DNA of 64,000 bases from Gordonia sediminis. Lineage in GTDB: Bacteria; Actinomycetota; Actinomycetes; Mycobacteriales; Mycobacteriaceae. This document shows, piece by piece, positions 1 through 8,312 of the stretch. The notes under the pieces are model-generated. The model had not been told where the DNA came from. It made no database searches and was given only the letters and a program-made list of their open reading frames with translations. Each line of letters starts with the position of its first letter. Positions within the stretch are counted from its first letter, which is position 1. The stretch lies in NCBI GenBank assembly GCA_004193205.1, contig RZUM01000001.1:393085-457084 (forward strand), written 5' to 3'. The position numbers and the translations under genes are program-made.

Positions 1-13
1 CCGAGCCGCCAGG

Positions 14-143
14 CGAGGCGGCGTATCGAGACCACACCCCCTGCCGATCGACCAGCCACCGCCACTTCTCGCTGGTCGAGTAGCCACCGAGGCGCCAGCC
101 GAGGCGGCGTATCGAGACCACACCCCCTGCCGATCGACCAGCC
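14..143. repeat. Direct repeat, two 44-bp copies (Gordonia-type intergenic repeat)
   Basis: Two identical 44-base copies lie at 14-57 and 100-143, a period of 86 bases. Each contains TATCGAGACC and ends in GATCGACCAGCC. Between them, at 72-83, is CTGGTCGAGTAG, which pairs imperfectly with the GTATCGAGACC part of the second copy, so each unit can form a hairpin. The same GGTCGAGTA…TATCGAGACC design recurs near 15.7 kb. Such elements are common between genes in Gordonia and relatives (from memory). Confidence 0.75.
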
Positions 144-175
144 GCCACGCAGCACGCACGAACTAGACTCGCCCT

Positions 176-808
176 GTGACGACGGGCGCCGGTCAAGCCC
201 CACAGGATGGGACGGTCGACAGCAAGGCAGCTGTTATCGCCGATGTCTGTGATGAGCTGACCTCGGACGAGTTCGACCGCGCCCGTGACATTCTGCGCTC
301 CGACTATGCGTTCGTGGCCGAGCAGACCGTCTCCCGTCACTTCACCACCCATGAATCGCTGCGGGTGTTCTATCGCGACGGCTTCATCGATCGCTACTCC
401 GGTGTCCGTCTCATCAATCCCGGGGTGCTGCGGGCGCTGTCGGTGATCTTCCCGGCCGACTTTCCGGCCGATCCCAACTGGAAGATGGCCGAAACACACA
501 TCGCGTTCTGGGAGCTCTTCCCGAGCATCGACCGCGTCGTTCCGGTGTCCCGCGGCGGCGCCGACGACGACTCCAACTGGGTGTGCACGTCGATGCTGCG
601 CAACTCGGCCAAGGCGCACTGGACACTCGCCGAGCTGGGCTGGACGTTGTTGCCTCCCGGCAACCATCACGACTGGGACGGACTGAGCGGTTGGTTCGTC
701 GACTACGTCCCGATGCACCCGCATCTGCTGACTAACAACTATGTCGGGCGCTGGCATCGGGCGACGATGGAGGTGCGCTCGGAGTTCAGCGGCGAGTCGG
801 CAACCTGA
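176..808 (+). CDS. HNH-endonuclease-like protein, copy A (His to Arg at the motif)
   Basis: A 210-aa protein starting at GTG 176. Its C-terminal half carries an HNH-like block, IDRVVPVSRGGADDDSNW followed by VCTSMLRNSAKA (about residues 121-151). This fits the usual order of D-H-x-x-P, G-G, N and C/N-x-x-K in small HNH nucleases. A close paralog lies at 18681-19304, and the two align almost end to end. In this copy the motif reads IDRVVP (codon CGC); in the paralog it reads IDHVVP (CAT). The His normally needed for metal-dependent catalysis is therefore replaced here, and the protein may be inactive or only DNA-binding. The gene stops 27 bases before the end of a truncated toxin remnant on the other strand. 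The cellular role is unknown. Confidence 0.7.
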   Translation: MTTGAGQAPQDGTVDSKAAVIADVCDELTSDEFDRARDILRSDYAFVAEQTVSRHFTTHESLRVFYRDGFIDRYSGVRLINPGVLRALSVIFPADFPADPNWKMAETHIAFWELFPSIDRVVPVSRGGADDDSNWVCTSMLRNSAKAHWTLAELGWTLLPPGNHHDWDGLSGWFVDYVPMHPHLLTNNYVGRWHRATMEVRSEFSGESAT

Positions 809-834
809 TTGTCGGATAACGCTTTTCATGCACC

Positions 835-954
835 TCAACCGATCCCGACCAGATCTTCCACGCAGATAGACCATTGCAGCTGTTCACGACCAGGGACGTC
901 CAGAACCGTGTGGAGCGCCACCAAAGAGTCGAGGTACACCAACGCGGCAGCCAC
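835..954 (-). pseudogene. Truncated VapC/PIN-type toxin remnant
   Basis: A 39-codon frame starts at GTG 954, three bases after the antitoxin's TGA (958-960), the usual antitoxin-then-toxin order. It reads …LVYLDSLVALHTVLDVPG…, which resembles the first strand and helix of PIN-domain toxins (pattern V-Y-L-D-T-S-A-L-V-A-L). It stops at 835-837 after 39 residues, whereas PIN toxins usually have about 120-140. The acidic residues of the later part of the domain are absent, and I see no continuation in another frame before the HNH gene. It is most likely a broken toxin. The small size makes the family call moderate. Confidence 0.45.
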
Positions 955-957
955 GCG

Positions 958-1236
958 TCAGTGATCCCCTCGCGCCTCGTCGAGCATCGCGTCCGCCTCG
1001 GCCTGGGTATACGTCGGCCCACCCGGGCGTGTGGGCCACGGTGTGGGCTCCGACGCCGGCGGGGTATACCGTCCCTCACGCTCGAACCGCGCGAGACCCG
1101 TGTCGGAGTCCTTGACCCTGCTGATTCGCCAGCGCGGCGTCGCTCGCTCGGTGACTACGACGTCCTCGGTGTCAGTGACCTGGTCGAGCACTGCCGCGGT
1201 TTGCCGATGGAGTTCACGCTTGGTGACCGTTCGCAT
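958..1236 (-). CDS. Phd/YefM-like antitoxin
   Basis: A 92-aa protein if started at ATG 1236 (MRTVTKRELHRQTAAV…). An upstream ATG at 1266 would add ten residues. The N-terminal half has the type II antitoxin pattern: a helix 'TKRELHRQTAAVLDQV', then 'VVVTERATPRWRISRV', the beta-hairpin DNA-binding Phd fold. The C-terminal half is acidic and ends in AEADAMLDEARGD, the kind of tail that wraps the toxin. The cognate toxin should follow at once, but only a 39-codon PIN remnant is there, so this antitoxin is functionally orphaned. It may still repress its own promoter. Confidence 0.75.
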   Translation of the reverse strand: MRTVTKRELHRQTAAVLDQVTDTEDVVVTERATPRWRISRVKDSDTGLARFEREGRYTPPASEPTPWPTRPGGPTYTQAEADAMLDEARGDH

Positions 1237-1376
1237 GCCGCCGATTGTCCTACTTTTGTCAGACATGTTGGCTTGGCCAGCGTCGACGTGCGCCTGACCG
1301 CGCGCTGAAAAAGACGTGAAGTTGAGTCCCATGGCGATTGACATTGCGCGGCGGGCGATCAGCCGTTGGGTTCCGC

Positions 1377-2819
1377 TCAGTCCGCCTCGATGTCCCCCGG
1401 CTTCCAGGTGCCGTCAAACCATGCCTCCAGCGGCCCGTAGAGCCGAAGCAGGGTGAACCAGCCTTTGCCGGGAACGGTCTGGAGCCAGTTCGTCGCGAGC
1501 TGGGCCGGTTCGTCGGGGCCGAAAACGATGTCGACCGAGCCGTCGTCGTTGTAGACCAACGCATCCCGGCTGCTGCGGCCCGGCAACGGCTGACCGGTCT
1601 GCAATTCGGATCTGGTCTGCGGATCGTAGACCGTCACCGACCAGAAGTCGGCCGCCGGAGCGTCCGCCGGCAGACGCATCCGGTAGTTCTTGGCGCCGTC
1701 GAGCGGTTCGCCGTCCGCCGCGAGGGTCGCGTATGCGTACTGCGACCCCTTCCCCACCATCTTCAGTGCCATCGCCGGGGTATTGACGGTGGCGAGGTAG
1801 AAGAATGTGGTGCGCCCGTCCAGGAATCGGCCGCCCGCTCCTTGGTCGCGGAGGAACTGGTAGTCGCCGCCCGGGAACGGGTTGAGCCAGCGACGATCCG
1901 GGTAGATCCGGAACCCGTCTTCGCGAGGCCGGAATCCCAAGGCGCGCGCCGTTCCGTTGCCGACCGCGACCGCGTCGGTGAGGATCTTGCGCATGCGCTC
2001 GTCGGGGGCGAACGGCGCCCCTTTCGTGATGCCGATCGAGGCCAGCAGGCCGCGGGTCTCGGCGTCGATGACGCCGATCGGCTCCTTGGCGATGACGTGC
2101 GCGACTTCCTCGTAGAACGTGAAATCGTTGGCGTGCACGGTGTTTATCTCGTCACCGGACGCCGACGTCCACTCCATCGCGGGCGGATCATTGCGCTCTG
2201 AGAACGGATACACCTTGACGCCCTCGGTGAACATCGTCACCGCGGCATCGGCCTTACCGTCGACCAGGAATCCGCGCAGGATCAGAAAGTTGACGGCGCT
2301 GGGGGATTCGGCGACGAACCATCCATCCGGCCGCTCGCCGTCATAACCCGGTGGGACGATCAGATAGGTGCCGCCGGCACCGCGATCGGGTCCGGGCATC
2401 CCCATGTCCACCACGAACCGAAACCAGGCGTCGTCCACGGTGCCCGGGCCGCATCCGGGCGGTACCTCGACAACGGTCGCGCCGTCACGCTCCAGGTCGA
2501 GCATCGCGAAGGCGTATACCGTGTCGCAGTTGCCGGTCAGGAGCAGCGGATTCGAATCGAGGAGCCGGTCGGTGATGCCGCCCTTGTGGCACGCATCCAT
2601 GCCGAGTTGCAGCATCCCGCGGCGCAGCCCCTCCAACGAGGCAGCCGGGATGCAGTTGAGGAACGCTTCGACGCCGCGCAGGAAGTCGAGATGGTCGAAC
2701 AAGGTCTGCGTCGTCTCCGGGGTGGGTACCCCGTCCGCGAACCGGAGTTCGCCGATACGCGTCGACACCGTATCGGGCGTCATGACGCTGGTGGGGATCG
2801 GCGTGTTGTAGCCCGCCAT
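1377..2819 (-). CDS. DUF1254/DUF1214 domain protein
   Basis: A 480-aa protein from ATG 2819 (MAGYNTPIPTSVMTPD…). The open frame extends upstream to 2936, but the added residues look non-coding. The N-terminal half matches DUF1254: TRIGELRFADGVPT, then LTGNCDTVYAFAMLDLE and VVEVPPG, with a YLIVPPGYDG block. The C-terminal half matches DUF1214: GDYQFLRDQGAGGRFLDG, then ADGEPLDGAKNYRMRLP and FWSVTVYD. This two-domain family is common in actinobacteria and proteobacteria, has a beta-sandwich look, and has no established reaction. No signal peptide is visible with this start. The gene stands alone between the antitoxin and the lipase. Confidence 0.88.
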   Translation of the reverse strand: MAGYNTPIPTSVMTPDTVSTRIGELRFADGVPTPETTQTLFDHLDFLRGVEAFLNCIPAASLEGLRRGMLQLGMDACHKGGITDRLLDSNPLLLTGNCDTVYAFAMLDLERDGATVVEVPPGCGPGTVDDAWFRFVVDMGMPGPDRGAGGTYLIVPPGYDGERPDGWFVAESPSAVNFLILRGFLVDGKADAAVTMFTEGVKVYPFSERNDPPAMEWTSASGDEINTVHANDFTFYEEVAHVIAKEPIGVIDAETRGLLASIGITKGAPFAPDERMRKILTDAVAVGNGTARALGFRPREDGFRIYPDRRWLNPFPGGDYQFLRDQGAGGRFLDGRTTFFYLATVNTPAMALKMVGKGSQYAYATLAADGEPLDGAKNYRMRLPADAPAADFWSVTVYDPQTRSELQTGQPLPGRSSRDALVYNDDGSVDIVFGPDEPAQLATNWLQTVPGKGWFTLLRLYGPLEAWFDGTWKPGDIEAD

Positions 2820-2932
2820 GGATTCAGACTCGCCTGCCAACTCATGCTCCTTGCTGCCCGTCGAGCCGCCGAGGTGGCTCACTATCACTCGAGTGCGAAC
2901 GCTCCGCGTGCGCGGCAAAGCCGGTGGCGCGG

Positions 2933-3115
2933 TCATTCAACGTGAAACACGTTGACCTTAGCGTCGATCATCTCCCGCAGCGCGAAGTTCGGCCGGCGCC
3001 GCTCAAGGTCACCGGACGCCGCACCAACTCGGTGAACATCCGACACATGCGGACGGAACTCGAGGTGAACTCCCCCATCCTCCAACCCGTGGTTCTCGTC
3101 GTGGTCGGTACGGGC
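2933..3115 (-). pseudogene. Possible 3' gene remnant between lipase and DUF1254 genes
   Basis: A 60-codon open frame with no convincing start runs between stops at 3116-3118 and 2933-2935. It contains VGAASGDLERRRPNFALREM and then DAKVNVFHVE. The composition looks protein-like, but I do not recognise it, and it overlaps the untranslated upstream part of the DUF1254 frame. It may be the tail of a lost gene. Otherwise I see nothing in 2820-3132. Confidence 0.2.
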
Positions 3116-3132
3116 CTACCTTGACGACGTGG

Positions 3133-4197
3133 CTACGCCGCGCACCCGGCGGGCCGGGCTACCACCGCATACACATAGCAGCGCAGCGGCGGTTCGGCCG
3201 GCACGTTGTACAGCGGGGCGAGGCGGAAGGCCGTGACGTAGATCTGCGCGATGGTGGTGAGCTGGGTGGCCGCCGACACGTACGGGGAACCGAGTTGCTG
3301 CCCGCACGCGCGACGGTCGACACGGTTCGGGTCGGCGACGACACCCGGGTGCGACAACGTGTCGAGCACCAGGGCGAGTGTCGCGGGTGAGCCAATCGTC
3401 ACCGCGTGGTCGGGAGCGATGGTCGCCCACCCACCGCAGAAGTCTTGCAGTGCAATGTTGGTCACGTTCGGCCCGGGTGGTAACGCGGATGCATACCCGT
3501 TCAGGTTGGGCTGCACAATGTTGCTGAGCTTGTTGTAGATGACCGTGTAGTGCACCCCCGGGAAGGTCATCTGGCCCGAGTTCATGGCTGCGGTGAAGTT
3601 CGACGAATCCATCTGCTGCCACGACGACGGCGGGCACACGATCGCGACGATGTCGCACCCGAACAACAGCCCGATATTGGTGCCGCGGTTCGGTGGGTCG
3701 ATGCCGATCAGGTTGTCCACCATCGGACGGATGTCGGGCCACCAGCGCAGCGCCCAGCGCGGCATCGGTCCGCCGCCCTGACTCCAGCCGACGATCTGCA
3801 CCCGCTGTCCGGACCGGGCGTGCAATGTCCGGACGGCGTGCACGACGTACTCGGCGGCCACCTGCACGTCGCCAGTGGTCTGTTGCGGCACGGTGAGCAT
3901 GCAGAATGGCATGCCGAGCGCGTCGAACGCGGGGATGAGGTTCCACCCGTACGACTGCTCGGGCGTCATGGATGAACCCGGTAGCAGCAGGATCGGTTCG
4001 CGACCGGGGGTCGCCCGTCCGCCCTCGCAGACCAACGCCTCATCGAGGGTGGTTTGCGGAACGCGCAGCGCCGGTCCAGGCTGGTTCACCGGCGCGAATG
4101 CCGATGGTGGCGGCACGGCATTCGCCACCCCGCCGCACAGCAGTGCGAGCGTCATTGCGGCCGCGAGAATGACCAGGTGTATTGCCCAATGACGCAT
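3133..4197 (-). CDS. Secreted CalB-like lipase/esterase
   Basis: A 354-aa protein starting at ATG 4197, preceded by GAGGTGAC at a good distance; a second ATG at 4212 lacks this. A signal peptide is clear: MRH…, a hydrophobic core LVILAAAMTLALL, and a probable Ala-x-Ala cut after GGVANA (about residue 27). The mature protein has LLLPGSSMTPEQSYGWNLIP (oxyanion-region pattern of Candida antarctica lipase B-like enzymes) and the nucleophile elbow VGWSQGG. ALRWWPDIRPMVDNLIGID follows, a block typical of actinobacterial members. Asp and His are probably in the C-terminal third (NVTNIALQDFCGGWA, APDHA). Paired Cys suggest disulfides. Likely role: extracellular hydrolysis of lipid or ester substrates. 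Confidence 0.85.
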   Translation of the reverse strand: MRHWAIHLVILAAAMTLALLCGGVANAVPPPSAFAPVNQPGPALRVPQTTLDEALVCEGGRATPGREPILLLPGSSMTPEQSYGWNLIPAFDALGMPFCMLTVPQQTTGDVQVAAEYVVHAVRTLHARSGQRVQIVGWSQGGGPMPRWALRWWPDIRPMVDNLIGIDPPNRGTNIGLLFGCDIVAIVCPPSSWQQMDSSNFTAAMNSGQMTFPGVHYTVIYNKLSNIVQPNLNGYASALPPGPNVTNIALQDFCGGWATIAPDHAVTIGSPATLALVLDTLSHPGVVADPNRVDRRACGQQLGSPYVSAATQLTTIAQIYVTAFRLAPLYNVPAEPPLRCYVYAVVARPAGCAA

Positions 4198-4415
4198 GGC
4201 GTCACCTCGCATCGATGAGAGCGTGCTCTGCTGACGATACGCCGCGTGAAGGCACAGGTACACGACTGTTTGCGTGCTGGCCGGACCCACGTTTCGACAT
4301 GCTTGAACTGCGCCGGCGCGGCCACCGAACTCTAAATTAACGGTGTTCGATGCCCCGTCATCCGCGCGACTGCGCCGTCGTGGTGGATGTCGGCGCCCTG
4401 TGGTTGATTGGTCCC

Positions 4416-5747
4416 ATGGCGGACAGATGGTCGGCCGACCAGATCCGGGCGCTGGCGCCGGATGCGGCGTCGGTGCGGGCGGGCGACAGGCTCGCCACCC
4501 CCACGCCGTGGCGTCAGACCGGCGCCACGGCGGCGGTGCTCTGGGGATACTGCTCGGGCAGCGGCACCAAGCCGTACCAGACGATCGTGGACCTGGCCGG
4601 CCCCGCGTACAAGTGCTCCTGCCCGTCCCGGAAGTTTCCGTGCAAGCACGCGTTGGGCCTGTTGCTGCTGTGGAGTCAGGGTGAGGTGCCCGACGCCGAC
4701 ACCCCGTCGGAGCATGTGATTGCGTGGCTCGCCGGCCGGACCAAAGCACGCGCCGAGCAGAAACCGGACGCACCCGCCCCGGCCAAGGATCCCGAGCGGG
4801 CCGCGAAGACGGCTGCGGCCCGCGTCGACCGCGTGCGCGGCGGTATCGACGAACTCCAACTGTGGCTCACCGATCAGGTCGGTCTCGGGATGGCCGGTTC
4901 CGAGGTGGACACCTACCGGAAGTTCGACGCGGTCGCGGCGCGGCTCGTCGACGCGCAGGCCCCGGGTCTGGCCGCCCGAATCCGCCGGTTGCCGGCGCTG
5001 ATCTCCGGGTACTCCGGCGACGTCGTCGACTGGCCGGAACATCTCCTCGAAGAATATGGCCGGATCTGGTCGCTGTGCACCGCGCACCAACGCATCGACG
5101 AGCTGCCCGACGGTCTCGCCCGCACCGTCCGCCGCCACGTCGGCTATCCCGTTGCCAAGGCAGATGTGCTTGCCACGCCTGGTGTTTCGGATAAGTGGCT
5201 GGTTCTGGGACGCCGCGAGACGGAGGAGGAGAACCTGCAGAGTCGACGCACCTGGATCTGGGGCGCTGCGACCCGCCAGTTCGGCATGATACTGGATTAC
5301 GCACCCACCGGCGGACTCCTCCCGAACCGGCCGGTCGTGGGCCATACCCTCACCGCTGCAATGTATTTCTATCCCGGAACGCCCGAACTCCGCTGCCTCT
5401 ACGACGACGCCACACCCTCGGATACACCGACCACCAACACGGTGAGCACGTTGCCCGTCGGGGACATCGCCGACGCCCGACGACGCCGCGCCGCCATCAT
5501 CGCCGCCGACCCGTGGGCGATGACCTGCCCGGTGGTGATCAGCGGACGACTCGGCCGCACCGCCGACGACACACCCGCGATCATCGATACCGACGGGACC
5601 GCACTCGCCTTGCCCGATATCGCCGACCGGTGGGCACTGTTGCTGGCGGCAACGGCGGGCGGTGACGTACGACTGTTCGGGGAACTCGGCATGCGAGGCC
5701 TCGACGCGATCTCGGTGATCACCAACGAGCGGGTGATCGGACTGTGA
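4416..5747 (+). CDS. SWIM zinc-finger protein (first gene of the MoxR-VWA operon)
   Basis: A 443-aa protein from ATG 4416 (MADRWSADQIRALAPD…); the frame is open further upstream but without coding character. Around residues 66-80 it has KCSCPSRKFPCKHALGL, a complete SWIM zinc finger (C-x-C-x6-C-x-H). The long C-terminal part (TRQFGMILDYAPTG…, TLTAAMYFYPG…) is the region usually found in YehQ-like SWIM proteins. The stop codon overlaps the GTG start of the next gene by four bases, so translation is probably coupled. The finger is expected to bind nucleic acid or protein and may act as the recognition part of the MoxR/VWA machine (inference). Confidence 0.85.
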   Translation: MADRWSADQIRALAPDAASVRAGDRLATPTPWRQTGATAAVLWGYCSGSGTKPYQTIVDLAGPAYKCSCPSRKFPCKHALGLLLLWSQGEVPDADTPSEHVIAWLAGRTKARAEQKPDAPAPAKDPERAAKTAAARVDRVRGGIDELQLWLTDQVGLGMAGSEVDTYRKFDAVAARLVDAQAPGLAARIRRLPALISGYSGDVVDWPEHLLEEYGRIWSLCTAHQRIDELPDGLARTVRRHVGYPVAKADVLATPGVSDKWLVLGRRETEEENLQSRRTWIWGAATRQFGMILDYAPTGGLLPNRPVVGHTLTAAMYFYPGTPELRCLYDDATPSDTPTTNTVSTLPVGDIADARRRRAAIIAADPWAMTCPVVISGRLGRTADDTPAIIDTDGTALALPDIADRWALLLAATAGGDVRLFGELGMRGLDAISVITNERVIGL

Positions 5748-7213
5748 GCACCTGGGAGGACACCGTGTCCGCCGCGCTGGTCGGCGTCCGCACGCGCCCG
5801 GTCACCACCGACGACGTCGACCCGGTGATCGGCGCACACCTGCCCACAGAGCCGGCGGACCCGGTCGTCACCACCTTGACCATCGCCGCCCTGACTGCCG
5901 TCGCTCACCAGTCCGTCGGCGCGGATACCGTGGTGGCCAAACCGATTCCACCCGCCCCCGACGATCCGCGCCCGCCGATGCCGGAATTGCCGGCGGCCTA
6001 TGTGCACCGCGCACTGGAGCTCACGCCGCGGCTGGCCGACTGGTGTCTGACCCTGTTGGCGCGCAGCATGTTTCAACCACCACCTACGCTGCTGCCCGCG
6101 TTGCTCGCCCGCACGGCCCGCGATGTGGCGATCCGCGAGACGGTGGCGCGCATCGTCGGACCCCGCGGGCGATGGCTGGCGACGTATGCACCCGAACTCG
6201 GTGCCGTTCTGCCCGCCGCCACATCGACCGCCGCCACCACGCTGCCCGATGCGTCCACCTGGACGCACGGACATCCCGAAGATCGTCGCGACTACCTGGC
6301 CGCGCTGCGCGACCGCGATCCGGAGGCGGCGCTGGACCTGATCGCCTCGACCTGGGCTGTGGAGACCGGCGACGACCGTGAACTCCTCATCACGGGGCTG
6401 CGGCACAACCTGTCGGCCTACGACGAGGCATTCCTGGAAAGTGTGCTCGATGACCGGCGCAAGAGTGTCCGCACCGCCGCCGCGTCGCTGCTCGACCGAA
6501 CTGCTGGATCAGCGTTGCAGGACAGACTCTTTCACGCCGCCGCGGCGTGTGTCCGGGTCGCCCAGACACGCTCGCGCGGGCAGCGCATCGCAATCACCTT
6601 ACCTGCCGATCCCGACGCCGCGTTGGGACGCGACGGCATCGCCCTCAGGGCACCCCGAGGCGTCGGCATCGGCGCGTATGTGTTGTCGCAGATGGTGTCC
6701 CGGGTCCCGCCGTGCCGGTGGGAAGCACACTTCGCGATGTCCCCGGACGCCATCGTCGCCGCCATCGACCCCGCCGAGACCGTGTTCGTCACAGCGCTGT
6801 GCGCGGCGGCGGTCACCTATCGCGACCGACGGTGGGCGAACGCCCTACTCACGCATCCGGCGGCAAGCCCGGCCATCCTCGAGGTCGCCGACGAGAGCCA
6901 TATCGTCGACGCATTCGCGACACTGCCGGGCCCGCTCAAAGTGGCGGCACTGCGGGCACACCCGGGTCCGTGGCCGGACGCCCTGTGCCGCGCCGCTGTT
7001 CGGATGGTGCAGGCCGAGTTGTCGGGTTCGCGTTTCATCACGCCGAATGCTGTGCAGATCATCGGCCTGATGTCGACGGGCTTGCCCGCCACCGACGGCT
7101 GGCGGCAGAGCGTCGATGCGATGCGTGACTCCGCACCGACCGCCACCACTCAGTTCGCGACGCTCAGCGAGGCGTTGCGTATCCGATCCGTCCTCGAGAA
7201 GGAGCTCACGTGA
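5744..7213 (+). CDS. DUF5691 family protein
   Basis: A 489-aa protein from GTG 5744. It is alpha-helical and Ala/Leu/Arg-rich, with the block YLAALRDRDPEAALDLIAST and the phrase FLESVLDDRRKSVRTAAASL, which looks like HEAT-like helical repeats. This is DUF5691, a family found almost only beside SWIM, MoxR, DUF5682 and VWA genes. No catalytic motif is visible. The four-base overlaps at both ends (GTGA at 5744 and ATGA-type at 7210) place it firmly in the operon. It is probably an adaptor or scaffold of the complex (inference from architecture and context). Confidence 0.8.
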   Translation: MSTWEDTVSAALVGVRTRPVTTDDVDPVIGAHLPTEPADPVVTTLTIAALTAVAHQSVGADTVVAKPIPPAPDDPRPPMPELPAAYVHRALELTPRLADWCLTLLARSMFQPPPTLLPALLARTARDVAIRETVARIVGPRGRWLATYAPELGAVLPAATSTAATTLPDASTWTHGHPEDRRDYLAALRDRDPEAALDLIASTWAVETGDDRELLITGLRHNLSAYDEAFLESVLDDRRKSVRTAAASLLDRTAGSALQDRLFHAAAACVRVAQTRSRGQRIAITLPADPDAALGRDGIALRAPRGVGIGAYVLSQMVSRVPPCRWEAHFAMSPDAIVAAIDPAETVFVTALCAAAVTYRDRRWANALLTHPAASPAILEVADESHIVDAFATLPGPLKVAALRAHPGPWPDALCRAAVRMVQAELSGSRFITPNAVQIIGLMSTGLPATDGWRQSVDAMRDSAPTATTQFATLSEALRIRSVLEKELT

Positions 7214-8310
7214 CCGACGGCATCACCGAGGAGCAGTTGCTGCGGCCGCACGCCGAGCAGCTCTACGCCGACGAATTGGCCGCGCTGGCCCGCCACGACA
7301 CCGGCAGCCGGCCGTCGAGCTGGGCGCTCTCCCCCGCCGCGGTGGTCACCTACCTGCTCGGCGGTGAACTCGACGACGGCACCGTGATCACCCCGAAGTA
7401 CATCGGGCCGCGCCGACTCATGGAGGTCGCCGTCGCGACCCTGGCCACCGACCGCGCACTGCTGCTGCTCGGCGTCCCCGGTACGGCGAAAACCTGGGTG
7501 TCCGAGCATCTTTCCGCGGCGATCAGCGGGACGTCGACGCTGCTGGTGCAGGGCACGGCGGGCACACCGGAGGAGGCGATCCGGTACGGCTGGAACTATG
7601 CGCGCCTGATCGCCGAGGGGCCGTCGACGGCGGCGCTGGTGCCCTCACCGGTGATGATCGCGATGCAGCAGGGCAAGATCGCCCGTCTCGAGGAACTCAC
7701 CCGCATCCCGTCGGATGTGCAAGACGCCCTCGTCACCATTCTCTCCGAGAAGACACTGCCGATCCCCGAACTCGGCATGGAGGTGCAGGCAGTCAAGGGA
7801 TTCAGTGTCATCGCCACCGCCAATGACCGCGACCGCGGCGTCAACGACCTGTCGTCGGCGCTGCGCCGCCGGTTCAACACCGTCGTGCTGCCGCTGCCGG
7901 CGACCGCCGACGAGGAGGTCGCGATCGTCACCCAGCGGGTGGCGGCGCTCGGCGCGTCGCTGGATCTGCCGGAGCTGCCGTCGGCCGCCGAGGAGATCCG
8001 CCGGGTGGTCACCGTGTTCCGTGAGCTGCGCTCTGGCGTCACCGAGGACGGCCGCGCCAAGGTGAAGCAGCCCAGCGGCACCCTGTCGACCGCCGAGGCG
8101 ATCTCGGTGATCACGCACGGCATCGCGATGTCGGCGCACTTCGGCGACGGGGTGCTCCGTCCGGCCGACACCGCCGCCGGTATCCAGGGTGCGGTGATCA
8201 AAGATCCCGCCGCAGACTCGGTGGTGTGGACCGAGTATCTGGAAAGTGTTGTGCGGGAACGGCAGGACTGGTCGGACTTCTACCGTGCCGCACGCGGGGC
8301 GTTGCGTTAA
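7210..8310 (+). CDS. MoxR-type AAA+ ATPase
   Basis: A 366-aa AAA+ protein starting in the four-base overlap with DUF5691. Walker A is GVPGTAKTW (about residues 89-97), with Ala in place of Gly before the Lys as in many MoxR proteins. The Walker B/pre-sensor stretch is IARLEELTRIPSDVQDALV, sensor 1 is VIATANDRDRGVNDLS, and an arginine-finger region ALRRRFN follows. MoxR ATPases work with VWA-domain partners to remodel or insert cofactors into protein complexes; here the VWA partner is two genes downstream. The nearest well-known analogue is the E. coli YehL/YehP pair, from memory. Confidence 0.9.
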   Translation: MTDGITEEQLLRPHAEQLYADELAALARHDTGSRPSSWALSPAAVVTYLLGGELDDGTVITPKYIGPRRLMEVAVATLATDRALLLLGVPGTAKTWVSEHLSAAISGTSTLLVQGTAGTPEEAIRYGWNYARLIAEGPSTAALVPSPVMIAMQQGKIARLEELTRIPSDVQDALVTILSEKTLPIPELGMEVQAVKGFSVIATANDRDRGVNDLSSALRRRFNTVVLPLPATADEEVAIVTQRVAALGASLDLPELPSAAEEIRRVVTVFRELRSGVTEDGRAKVKQPSGTLSTAEAISVITHGIAMSAHFGDGVLRPADTAAGIQGAVIKDPAADSVVWTEYLESVVRERQDWSDFYRAARGALR

Positions 8311-8312
8311 CG

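Noticed and set aside
4332-5345. 337-codon minus-strand frame
   Set aside because: A high-GC shadow of the SWIM gene, no motifs.
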